Part shown: positions 56,856 through 64,000 of the stretch, one piece after another
Layout: the number at the start of each line of letters is the position of its first letter
Numbering within the stretch: the first letter of the stretch is position 1
NCBI RefSeq assembly: GCF_015207825.1
Contig: NZ_JADEWC010000010.1
Location: forward strand, 33,431 to 97,430
Direction of reading: 5' to 3'
DNA length: 64,000 bases
Source: Cyanobacterium stanieri LEGE 03274
Lineage (GTDB): Bacteria > Cyanobacteriota > Cyanobacteriia > Cyanobacteriales > Cyanobacteriaceae
Notes under the pieces: model-generated
What the model saw: the letters and a program-made list of their open reading frames with translations, nothing else
Told to the model about the DNA's origin: nothing
Database searches by the model: none
Translations under genes and position numbers: made by a program

Positions 56856-56872
56856 GGTGGGCAATGCCCACC
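56856..56872. terminator. GGTGGGC hairpin after copy D
   Basis: GGTGGGC (56856-56862) pairs exactly with GCCCACC (56866-56872) over a 3-base loop. The T run after it is poor (TTCATCAATAATTT), so termination strength is uncertain. The same module of palindrome plus hairpin occurs after leuS. Confidence 0.5.
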
Positions 56873-56904
56873 TTCATCAATAATTTATTGAAAATTTCTA
56901 AGCA

Positions 56905-57219
56905 CTACCAATCAAATATGGGATCGTCTTCTTCCTCCTCTAATTCCCAATCTCTGACAAATTTATTGGATTTTTTCTTATTATTATTTTTTAATTTTTT
57001 CTTTCTATTTACTGAACTAAAAAATAACGGTAGTAAAGCTCCACCAATAAAACCACTAGCCACAGAAAATGAAACCATGATACCAAGAGGAATAGAAATT
57101 GATTGAAAACCAAAAAAACTTAAACTAATAGGAGCTACATTTTGAATGGCAAAAATGGGTAAAATAATAATCCAAAATGAAATAATTAATGTGATAATTA
57201 AACTACTAAATGTTTTCAT
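56905..57219 (-). CDS. LapA-domain (DUF1049) membrane protein
   Basis: 104 residues. Two membrane helices (about 7-27 and 45-67) surround the family motif FAIQNVAPISLSFFGFQSI. The cytoplasmic tail is basic and then acidic (RKKKLKNNNKKKSN, EEEEDDPIFDW). In proteobacteria, LapA acts in lipopolysaccharide assembly. The cyanobacterial role is unknown. It is 37 bp downstream of ndbB on the same strand. Confidence 0.8.
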   Translation of the reverse strand: MKTFSSLIITLIISFWIIILPIFAIQNVAPISLSFFGFQSISIPLGIMVSFSVASGFIGGALLPLFFSSVNRKKKLKNNNKKKSNKFVRDWELEEEEDDPIFDW

Positions 57220-57256
57220 AAATAGGATTTAATAGAAAAGTGGCAGGGGTGAAAAA

Positions 57257-58438
57257 TTAAGAAGAAAGTAAATTTATAAAAGGTGTACTTAACCAACTTA
57301 AACCCACTTTTAATTGATGTTTTGGGGTAGGTAAACGATATAAATACACAAATCGACGGGCTAAATAAGCCAAACCACCATCTAAAGATATGCCTAAACC
57401 GCTCAGGGTGGCGTTATCTATGCCTAGGGCTATCATTTCGCCAAGGGGTTGATAACGGAAGGGTAAGAGGGGTTTTTCTTGGAGAGATGCCCAAATATTC
57501 CAAGCGCAGTAGTCTGATTGTTGGAAAGCAACTTGGGCGGTGGAGGGTAGAATATTACCATCACTGTCGAGGGATTCTACTAAGTCTCCGAGGGCGAAGA
57601 TTTCGGGATAGTTTTCTACTTGTAATTCTTGGTTGATGGTTAGTTTTCCTTGTTGGTTTTGGGGTAAGCTAAGACCATCTAATATTTTTACTGGTTTTGT
57701 GCCGACTGTCCATAATACTATGTCAACGGGAATGGTATCGACTACATTTTTATATTGTAGGGATATTTGATTGGCTTCTATTTTAGTGATTTCGGTGTCT
57801 AAGTCTAGCCATATTTTTCTATCACTAAGGGCTTTTTCGGCGGTTTTACGGTTAAATTCGGGGGATTGTTTGAGGATGCGATCGCCCCTATCTATAATTC
57901 TAATTTTACCACGTTCCTGGAGGCGATCGGCTATTTTTACCGCCAATTCTACACCACTATAACCACCACCGACGATGGCAACTCGAATTTTTTCTTGCTC
58001 GGAGTTTTCTAATTGTCTTAATTTTTCTTTGAGGGCATAAGCATCATCGAGGGTGCGGAAAGGTAAGGCATAATCTTTTGCCCCCGTAACGGTTTGAGAA
58101 GGGGTAGTACCACCAAAAGCCACCACCAAACGATCATATTCTAGGGTATGGTTATGTTGTAGGGTGACGGTTTTTTGTTCGAGGTTTATCCCTGTAACGG
58201 TGTCTTGGATAAAGTTAATTTTGCTATCTTCTAATAATTCCGTGTAATAGGGGGCTACCTCCCAACTTTGCATTTCTTCGGTTACTAATTCATATAGTAA
58301 GGGAGAAAATAAGAAGCGATCGCCCTTATCCACCAAAGTAATTTCAGGAAAATCCCCTTCCCAATCTAACTCCTGTAATCTTAGGGCAGTATAAAGCCCC
58401 CCAAATCCACCACCGAGAATCAATATTTTACTTGCCAC
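57257..58438 (-). CDS. ndbB: Type II NAD(P)H dehydrogenase, NdbB-like
   Basis: 393 residues. A flavoprotein with two dinucleotide folds: FAD in LILGGGFGGLYTALRL at the N-terminus, NAD(P)H in VAIVGGGYSGVELAVKIA near residue 155. ALGDLVES closes the FAD site. Slr1743-like NdbB (plant NDC1) reduces demethylnaphthoquinone in phylloquinone synthesis, so a role in vitamin K1 supply for photosystem I is likely. NdbA or NdbC type is the alternative. Followed by the LapA-domain gene. Confidence 0.85.
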   Translation of the reverse strand: MASKILILGGGFGGLYTALRLQELDWEGDFPEITLVDKGDRFLFSPLLYELVTEEMQSWEVAPYYTELLEDSKINFIQDTVTGINLEQKTVTLQHNHTLEYDRLVVAFGGTTPSQTVTGAKDYALPFRTLDDAYALKEKLRQLENSEQEKIRVAIVGGGYSGVELAVKIADRLQERGKIRIIDRGDRILKQSPEFNRKTAEKALSDRKIWLDLDTEITKIEANQISLQYKNVVDTIPVDIVLWTVGTKPVKILDGLSLPQNQQGKLTINQELQVENYPEIFALGDLVESLDSDGNILPSTAQVAFQQSDYCAWNIWASLQEKPLLPFRYQPLGEMIALGIDNATLSGLGISLDGGLAYLARRFVYLYRLPTPKHQLKVGLSWLSTPFINLLSS

Positions 58439-58553
58439 GATATAATCTCCCTCTCAAAATTACTGCTTTTTCTATTCTATGGTAATGCCATGGCAAAAGT
58501 TAGAAAACAAACCCCCTTATGGAGAAAAGGGGGAAAACAGATAAAAAAGCTAA

Positions 58554-60128
58554 CTACTTATTAATAACTTCTTCTAGTCTTTTTAACACAAAATCCTTAT
58601 CTAAATAGGATAACAAATAACCAGCCTTCGGCCCTTTTTCTTTGCCTAAAAAGCTATAATAAACCGCAGGAAAAGCCACATTAGGTTTAAATCCTAATTG
58701 TTTCATTGCTGTAAATAAAGCAGTTTGTAACTCCTCTCCTTCCCATTTTTCAAGGGTAGTTAAAGTTTCCTTTAATTTTTCTAAATAAGTGATTTGATCA
58801 TCCGTTAATTCCGAGACAATTTCAGGAATAGAGTCAAAATAAATAACTAATTTTTCTTCCTCATCAGCATAATCAGCTAACCATTTACGGGCGATCGCAA
58901 TGCGTTCATTAATCTTAACCCAATCATAATCAGTCAATTCCACCTCAGCCCGTTTTTTGACCTCCTCCACAATATCAAGATGGGGAACTTGTAATAAAGA
59001 AATCAAGGTACTAATATCAAAAGTATAAAAAGGCTTAATTTCTTCATCTAATTGAGAATAAAATAAAGGTAATAAAGTTTTATCTAACTCGACATTTTCA
59101 TTTTCCTCTTTTAGTTTTACATAAGTATTTAAAAGATTATCATAATCCCTAAATAAACGAGTGATATTATCATAATTAGGAGCAAAATTAATTACCGTTT
59201 TTGGCTGAGTTTTTAACATTAAAAACCGCAAAATTTCAGGAGGTAACAAATCCGCCATATCCTTCGCACTAGAACCCACACCCTTAGACGAACTCATTTT
59301 AGTACCATTGACCAAAATAAATTCATAGGGAGAATGGAAAGGAGGTTGTTTGCCCAAAACCTTACGGGAAATAGCATTGGCCACATCCCTCGAGCCGCCC
59401 TTCTGGGAATGGTCTTTTCCAGCCATCTCCATGGTGACACCAATCAAATTCCACTTCGCAACCCATTCCACCTTCCAAGGCAACTTACCATTACCATCAA
59501 AAGGAGATACCCAGCCAGAATGTCCACAGCCTTTTACCCAATCCGTAGCGTCTTCCTTACAAGTGTAAAAAACTTCCGAGCCATTGTAGTCAGTGGTTAC
59601 TGTGGTAGCAATCTTACCACATTTTTCGCACACTACTTGAAAAGGATACCAGTTTTCAGGGCGATCGGACTTACTTACGCTCAAATAAACATCCTTAATT
59701 CCTTGAGCATTTTTCAAGAAAGTATCGATATAAGGATTCATTTTTCCCGAGCGGTATAAATCCCTTAAATAATAAATTTCTGCCTTAACTCCCAAATAAT
59801 CAAAAACCTCTAAAAACTCCTCCATAAAATATTTTGCATAATCACTGCTTTTCTCATCAGGAGAAGGCACATTACAGAGGGGATAACCCAGATAAGGAGC
59901 AAACTTTTCTTGATCTAAATAATGGGGTACAGTATCAAGGGCATCATAATCATCCACCCCATAGGTAAATTTTACGGGTTTACCAGCTCTTTTTAAAGCC
60001 CGATACATCACATCATGAATAATAACCCCCCGCACAGAGCCTACATGAACTCTACCTGAAGGGGTTTTGGAGTCATTTACTAATTCTTCTTGGTGGGAAC
60101 TTGCCGCTATTTTATCCGCCCAAAACAT
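58554..60128 (-). CDS. lysK: Class I lysyl-tRNA synthetase
   Basis: 524 residues. This is the class I LysRS, unrelated to the common class II LysS. The HIGH motif is TPSGRVHVGSVRG (HVGS at 28-31) and the KMSKS motif is KMSSSKG (277-283). Possible zinc ligands are Cys167, Cys170, Cys190, Cys201 and His203. The C-terminal helical anticodon domain is complete. It charges tRNA-Lys. Most cyanobacteria I know use class II LysS. Base composition resembles the neighbours, so any transfer is not recent. A class II gene elsewhere cannot be excluded. Confidence 0.93.
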   Translation of the reverse strand: MFWADKIAASSHQEELVNDSKTPSGRVHVGSVRGVIIHDVMYRALKRAGKPVKFTYGVDDYDALDTVPHYLDQEKFAPYLGYPLCNVPSPDEKSSDYAKYFMEEFLEVFDYLGVKAEIYYLRDLYRSGKMNPYIDTFLKNAQGIKDVYLSVSKSDRPENWYPFQVVCEKCGKIATTVTTDYNGSEVFYTCKEDATDWVKGCGHSGWVSPFDGNGKLPWKVEWVAKWNLIGVTMEMAGKDHSQKGGSRDVANAISRKVLGKQPPFHSPYEFILVNGTKMSSSKGVGSSAKDMADLLPPEILRFLMLKTQPKTVINFAPNYDNITRLFRDYDNLLNTYVKLKEENENVELDKTLLPLFYSQLDEEIKPFYTFDISTLISLLQVPHLDIVEEVKKRAEVELTDYDWVKINERIAIARKWLADYADEEEKLVIYFDSIPEIVSELTDDQITYLEKLKETLTTLEKWEGEELQTALFTAMKQLGFKPNVAFPAVYYSFLGKEKGPKAGYLLSYLDKDFVLKRLEEVINK

Positions 60129-60280
60129 AATTTAATAATTCTTAAATATAATTTACAGTGCAAACCTCTGATTATATCTTAACTTCATGAGGTGGGGAAG
60201 AATAGACAATTAATAATGAATAATTAAACTATTGTCACCCATACTCCCTATCACCCATACAGACAAATCCCGAACTCAGA

Positions 60281-60649
60281 TTACCTTAACTCTCTACCAA
60301 AGGGAAATAGGGCGATGGGAATGAGCTTAAAGTGTTGTTTTGCAAAGGGTAAACCAATAATGGTAATGGCTAAAATTAGACCATGGACAAGGTGAGAAAT
60401 GGCAATTTCCCAACCAAATAACAATAACCAAATTACATTAAAAATGGTGTTGACAGTGTTGGAATAGTCGGGGGAAACATAGTCACGTCTGCCAAAGGGA
60501 GTCATGGTGGCAACCCCTAGCTTAATGGCTTGAACGCCAAAGGGAATGCCCACAATGGTAAGGCAAGTGGTTAAACCTCCGATAATATAACCTAATCCGC
60601 TTAAAAAACCTCCAAAAATTAACCAAATAATATTACCGATTAAACTCAT
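60281..60649 (-). CDS. YccF-domain inner-membrane protein
   Basis: 122 residues containing two YccF repeats. Each has a hydrophobic helix pair (IIWLIFGGFLSGLGYIIGG and VIWLLLFGWEIAISHL) followed by an IVGIPFGVQAIKLG or IIGLPFAKQHFKLI motif and a PFGR end. Function unknown. It is followed by a spacer with a short tandem CACCCATAC (60238 and 60254) and a TCCCGAACTCAGATTACC end motif. Confidence 0.9.
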   Translation of the reverse strand: MSLIGNIIWLIFGGFLSGLGYIIGGLTTCLTIVGIPFGVQAIKLGVATMTPFGRRDYVSPDYSNTVNTIFNVIWLLLFGWEIAISHLVHGLILAITIIGLPFAKQHFKLIPIALFPFGRELR

Positions 60650-60848
60650 TTTTTCTATTTCCTCATCTATGTTTTTTTGATCAAAATCATTATTGTTAAC
60701 TAATGTAAATCAACCATTAAGTATATCTTGTAACCTTTATCAAAGATTTATAATAGGATTTGCTTTATGGTACTAAAAGTTGATTAAAATAAGTAAAAAC
60801 TTATACTTTTTTCAAAATCAAATTAAGTTAATAGATTAACACACCATT

Positions 60849-61211
60849 ATGACAAGTATTTTACTGGTAGATGACCTCAAATCGGAACTAGATTTACTGA
60901 ATGAATATCTCACATCAGCGGGTTATCAGGTAACTACGGCTAGTGATGGTAAAGAGGCTCTTTCGATGGTAGTAGAAACGAAACCAGATGCCATTGTTAC
61001 TGATTGGATGATGCCCAATATGGGGGGTTTAGATTTGTGTCGTCAACTGAAAAAAAATCCTGATACTGCTAAAATTCCCGTGGTGGCTTGTACAGCAAAA
61101 AATGCCAAGGTAGATAGGATGTGGGCAGAAAAACAAGGGGTAAAAGCCTATGTGGTTAAGCCTTGCACCAAGGAAGAAATTATTGATGCTGTAAAAAACG
61201 CCCTGGTTTAA
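60849..61211 (+). CDS. pilH: PilH-type CheY-like response regulator
   Basis: 120 residues, a lone receiver domain. The phospho-acceptor Asp52 is in VTDWMMPN, the acidic pair is Asp8-Asp9, and Lys104 is in VVKPC. With PilI, PilJ and PilL it forms the Pil/Tax3-type chemosensory system that drives type IV pilus phototaxis in Synechocystis. The next gene starts 4 bp after its stop. The PatA-type pilG that precedes pilH in Synechocystis (slr1041, from memory) is not upstream here; a YccF gene is. Confidence 0.88.
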   Translation: MTSILLVDDLKSELDLLNEYLTSAGYQVTTASDGKEALSMVVETKPDAIVTDWMMPNMGGLDLCRQLKKNPDTAKIPVVACTAKNAKVDRMWAEKQGVKAYVVKPCTKEEIIDAVKNALV

Positions 61212-61215
61212 AATT

Positions 61216-61782
61216 ATGTCTTCTCCTTCTTCATTTACCAAACTGCAGGAATTATTACCCCAATTATTTCAACGTAGCGCCTTAACGGGTAGTTTATATT
61301 TGCGTTGTCGGTTGGGGGTAAGTGATACTTTTTTGATTTCCATGGAATATGTGAGGGAATCTTTGCTTTTGGAGGGAAATCATATTACCCCTGTGCCTCA
61401 GATGTCGTCTTTTGTGATGGGGTTAATGACTTCTCGGGAGAGGGTTTTTTGTGTGGTAGATTTACCGCAGTTGATGGGGCTTTCTTCTTTACCGACTTAT
61501 TCTCGGCAATATCATTTGGTGGTTATTTCTATATCTTCTTTTTTGCCTAATTATTCTGGTGATGATGATTTATTTTTAGGTTTAGCGGTAAATCAAGTGG
61601 AGGGTATTACCAGAGTTGATACGGATAAAATTCTTGGTTTAACGGATGTGCAACATCTTTTGACTAGGGAAAAGGTTAGTTATTGGTTTAGCTTTGATTC
61701 CTATGTGCAAGGATGGGTAACATCGAATCAACAACCTTTAGCGGTGTTAAATCTTGAGTCTATTATTAAGGCTACTCGGTGA
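61216..61782 (+). CDS. pilI: CheW-domain protein PilI
   Basis: 188 residues with a single CheW domain, the coupling scaffold between receptor and kinase. FLISMEYVRESLLLEGNHITPVP near residue 35 and the VVDLPQLMGL core are typical. It starts 4 bp after pilH, so translation is coupled. It is followed by the receptor gene pilJ. No signal peptide; it acts at the cytoplasmic face of the membrane. Confidence 0.88.
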   Translation: MSSPSSFTKLQELLPQLFQRSALTGSLYLRCRLGVSDTFLISMEYVRESLLLEGNHITPVPQMSSFVMGLMTSRERVFCVVDLPQLMGLSSLPTYSRQYHLVVISISSFLPNYSGDDDLFLGLAVNQVEGITRVDTDKILGLTDVQHLLTREKVSYWFSFDSYVQGWVTSNQQPLAVLNLESIIKATR

Positions 61783-61827
61783 TTTGGTTCTGTGTTTTAG
61801 TTTTTATTATTATTATTTTTTAGTGCT

Positions 61828-63828
61828 ATGACTTCTCAACAACCTTCCCTCAATGTTTCTTCTGATTTAATGGCTTCTTCCGATGATGTCAATACCAGCG
61901 CACCTTCATCCCCCCCTGAGCAAAAAAAAGAACTACAAGAGCAGAGAGGAGGTACTTTAAGGGAGCGTTTACTTTATACTGTAGTACCAACTACCCTTAT
62001 TCCGTTGGTGGTGGTAAGTGCGATTGGGATTAATTTTACCCGTTATCAGGAGCAACAAAAACAACAACAGTTGGTGGAACAAATTGCGGTGGTGACGAGG
62101 GAGACGAGCTCAAGTTTTTTGGAAAATGTAGAGCCTGTGGATAATCAAGCCCCTGTGTTAGAAGCGATTAGGAATACCTTGGAGACATCTCTACAGTTTC
62201 AGGTTAGGGGTTCTCAGGTATTGCAGATTGTGGATGGGGCTACGGGAGAGGTGATAAATGGTGTTAGGGGTGATGGGGATGTGGATTTGACGCAGTTGGT
62301 GGGGGGAGATACCATGGCTCAGGTGAGTAGGGTGTTTGCTCAGGGGATGTTAAATGATGATATGGGGGGGATTTTATCTTCCTTGGTTTCTATCAATGGG
62401 GTGGAAAATGCTAATTTGGTTAGTGCGAGGGATGATGGGGAAGTGACGATTTTAACTTTGGAGTCGGGAAATCGATATTTTAATGTGACTTTAATTCCCG
62501 AGAGTAGTTTAGTGGCGATCGCCTCGGTGGACAATGCTGATATTAGTCGTTTAGGGGAGCAAGTAATTATCGTTTTTAGTACCATTGCTCTTTTCCTGGG
62601 GGCGCTGGCGGTGGGTAATATCATATTATTAGCTCAAACCTTCTCCGAACCTTTAACGAATTTGACACAAAAGGCACAACAGGTTGCCCAAGGAGATTTG
62701 GACACCAAAGCAACTCCTCAGGGTACTTTGGAAAGTCGTACCTTAGCAGAAAATTTTAACGCCTTGGTAAGTAGGGTAAAAGAATTGATTAAAGAGCAAG
62801 AGGCGATCGCCTTTGAACAAAGACAGGAAAAAGAAAAGCTCGAAATGGGCATCTTTAACCTTTTAGACGAATTACAATATGCCGTGGACGGAGACTTAAC
62901 CGTAAGAGCTAGTTTAGACTCCATGGAAATGAGTACGGTGGCGGACTTGTGTAACGCCATTTTGGATAGTTTGCAAGATATTGCCCTACAGGTAAAAGAA
63001 TCTAGCACCAAAGTAGTTACCTCCCTAGGGGAAAATGAATACTCTATTCAACAATTAGCCCTAGAAACCATCAGAGAAACTGAACAAACCAAAGAAACCC
63101 TCGCCTCAGTGCAAAAAATGTCCTATTCCATCGAAGAAGTGGCAACCAATGCTAGTCAGGCGGCAACCCTCGCTGATGATGCCTACGAAGTCACCAAAAA
63201 AGGTTCGGATGCCATGGATGAAACCGTAGAAAGTATCGTTAGTCTTCGTACCAATGTGGGGGAAACTGCCAAGAAAATGAAACGCCTTGGGGAGTCATCC
63301 CAAAATATTTCTCAGGTGGTATCCCTCATCGAAGAAATCGCCCTCAAAACCAATCTTCTCGCCATTAACGCTAGTGTGGAAGCGAGTCGGGCAGGGGAAC
63401 AGGGACAAGGTTTTACCGTGGTAGCCGAGCAGGTAGGGGCATTAGCGGAACAATCGGCAGCGGCCACTAAACAAATTGCTCAACTGGTAGCGGAAATTCA
63501 GCGGGAAACCCAAGATGTGACCATGGCCATGGAATCGGGTACTTCTCAGGTGGTAAATACTACTCGCTTGGTAGAATCCACTAAACAACGTCTGGAGAGG
63601 GTTTTGGAGCGATCGCAACGGATTAATGAACTAATGCAGAATATTTCTAGTTCTACGGTATCTCAGGCACAAACCTCCCGTCTAGTAACCGACTTAATGG
63701 AAAAAATAGCCGAACAATCCGAACAAAGGCTTTTATCTTCTGAACAAATCGCCCAATCTATCCAAGATACCGCCACCATTGCCAAACAGCTAGAATCAGC
63801 GGTGGAACAATTCAAGGTTAATGAGTAA
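61828..63828 (+). CDS. pilJ: Methyl-accepting chemotaxis protein PilJ
   Basis: 666 residues. The N-terminal 47 are polar. TM1 is at about 48-70 and TM2 at 245-268, enclosing an external sensory region. A HAMP domain follows (about 269-320), then a second HAMP-like segment near 335-385 (GDLTVRAS). The signalling hairpin carries the [21 protein letters not shown] core near 515. It passes ligand or light-derived signals to the CheA-like kinase. It lies between pilI and the partial pilL. Confidence 0.9.
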   Translation: MTSQQPSLNVSSDLMASSDDVNTSAPSSPPEQKKELQEQRGGTLRERLLYTVVPTTLIPLVVVSAIGINFTRYQEQQKQQQLVEQIAVVTRETSSSFLENVEPVDNQAPVLEAIRNTLETSLQFQVRGSQVLQIVDGATGEVINGVRGDGDVDLTQLVGGDTMAQVSRVFAQGMLNDDMGGILSSLVSINGVENANLVSARDDGEVTILTLESGNRYFNVTLIPESSLVAIASVDNADISRLGEQVIIVFSTIALFLGALAVGNIILLAQTFSEPLTNLTQKAQQVAQGDLDTKATPQGTLESRTLAENFNALVSRVKELIKEQEAIAFEQRQEKEKLEMGIFNLLDELQYAVDGDLTVRASLDSMEMSTVADLCNAILDSLQDIALQVKESSTKVVTSLGENEYSIQQLALETIRETEQTKETLASVQKMSYSIEEVATNASQAATLADDAYEVTKKGSDAMDETVESIVSLRTNVGETAKKMKRLGESSQNISQVVSLIEEIALKTNLLAINASVEASRAGEQGQGFTVVAEQVGALAEQSAAATKQIAQLVAEIQRETQDVTMAMESGTSQVVNTTRLVESTKQRLERVLERSQRINELMQNISSSTVSQAQTSRLVTDLMEKIAEQSEQRLLSSEQIAQSIQDTATIAKQLESAVEQFKVNE

Positions 63829-63901
63829 TTTAAAGTTAGGTTGCAGGTTATCGTTTATCCATTATCAATTGTTTACAGCTAACCCCTAATTCCCCAAAAC
63901 A

Positions 63902-64000
63902 ATGAATCAAGATCAAATTAAGCTCAACTTCTTAGAAGAAGCCCAAGACTGTTTTAACACCGTAGAAAACAATTTATTAAATATTAGTGGAGACATCGCC
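63902..64000 (+). CDS. pilL: N-terminus of CheA-like kinase PilL (partial)
   Basis: 33 codons from the ATG at 63902 run to the window end: NFLEEAQDCFNTVENNLLNI is the start of a histidine-phosphotransfer (Hpt) domain. The position after pilJ fits the CheA-type histidine kinase of the pil operon, which splits in some cyanobacteria into PilL-N and PilL-C. Only the beginning is visible, so the domain order cannot be told. Confidence 0.7.
   Translation, partial: MNQDQIKLNFLEEAQDCFNTVENNLLNISGDIA

Overview
This is a cyanobacterial chromosome segment. Many genes carry the HIP1 octamer GCGATCGC. Cyanobacterium-restricted or typical genes include thf1/psb29, a BciB-type vinyl reductase, an SLH-OprB porin, glnB with the Ser49 site, a DUF4335 protein, a candidate glucosylglycerol hydrolase and a pilH-pilI-pilJ phototaxis operon. 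The DNA is AT-rich, with very AT-rich spacers. This suggests a unicellular Cyanobacterium/Geminocystis-like organism; the genus is inference. No rRNA, tRNA, CRISPR array, intact insertion sequence or prophage was found.

Layout. 1-2.8 kb: end of an unknown gene, two overlapping small unknown genes, a glutathionyl-hydroquinone-reductase-like protein and an unknown protein. 2.9-6.4 kb: acetolactate synthase, a small membrane protein, recA. 6.7-11.8 kb: GDP-L-fucose genes (gmd, fcl), bciB, glgA. 11.9-13.7 kb: glnB, mini-RNase III, a STAS protein and a small exported protein. 14-19.9 kb: a coiled-coil membrane protein, an ammonium transporter, ilvD, a TPR protein. 20.2-22.6 kb: murC-murB. 22.8-28.8 kb: a GspC/PilP-like protein, an M67 peptidase with birA, a small gene overlapping cutA, an orphan ParA, DUF427-DUF58. 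29-34.8 kb: porin, phosphoesterase, sulfurtransferase, a LabA-like NYN protein. 35-44.8 kb: leuS, several unknowns, an SDR, DUF4335, pentapeptide and DUF938 proteins, serS. 45-53.9 kb: thf1, an SRPBCC protein, a DivIVA-like protein, a ketoacyl synthase, a cyclophilin, a degenerate histidine kinase, a PP2C phosphatase, a PhzF protein. 54-64 kb: glucosylglycerol hydrolase, a LapA-domain protein, ndbB, a class I lysyl-tRNA synthetase, a YccF protein, and the pilH-pilI-pilJ-(pilL) operon running off the end.

Functional links. Nitrogen and carbon supply: PII, Amt, IlvD, acetolactate synthase and GlgA. Envelope: MurC/MurB, GDP-fucose, porin, exported proteins. Photosynthesis upkeep: BciB, Thf1, NdbB. 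Translation: LeuRS, SerRS and an unusual class I LysRS. Signalling and motility: PP2C phosphatase, degenerate kinase, STAS protein, pil chemosensory operon.

The most distinctive non-coding signal is a family of about 150-bp composite palindromic elements. They carry a GTTCAATTTATTGAAC hairpin and a CCGTGTAATGAATTACACGG hairpin, with ATATCAAGT-like ends. Every recognisable copy lies between convergent genes, and two copies are followed at once by a GGTGGGC/GCCCACC hairpin. Other points to check are the class I LysRS, a REP-like palindrome translated inside the mini-RNase III gene, a possible ATT start codon on the STAS gene, the histidine kinase lacking N and G1 boxes, and the kinase-like N-terminus of the PP2C phosphatase.
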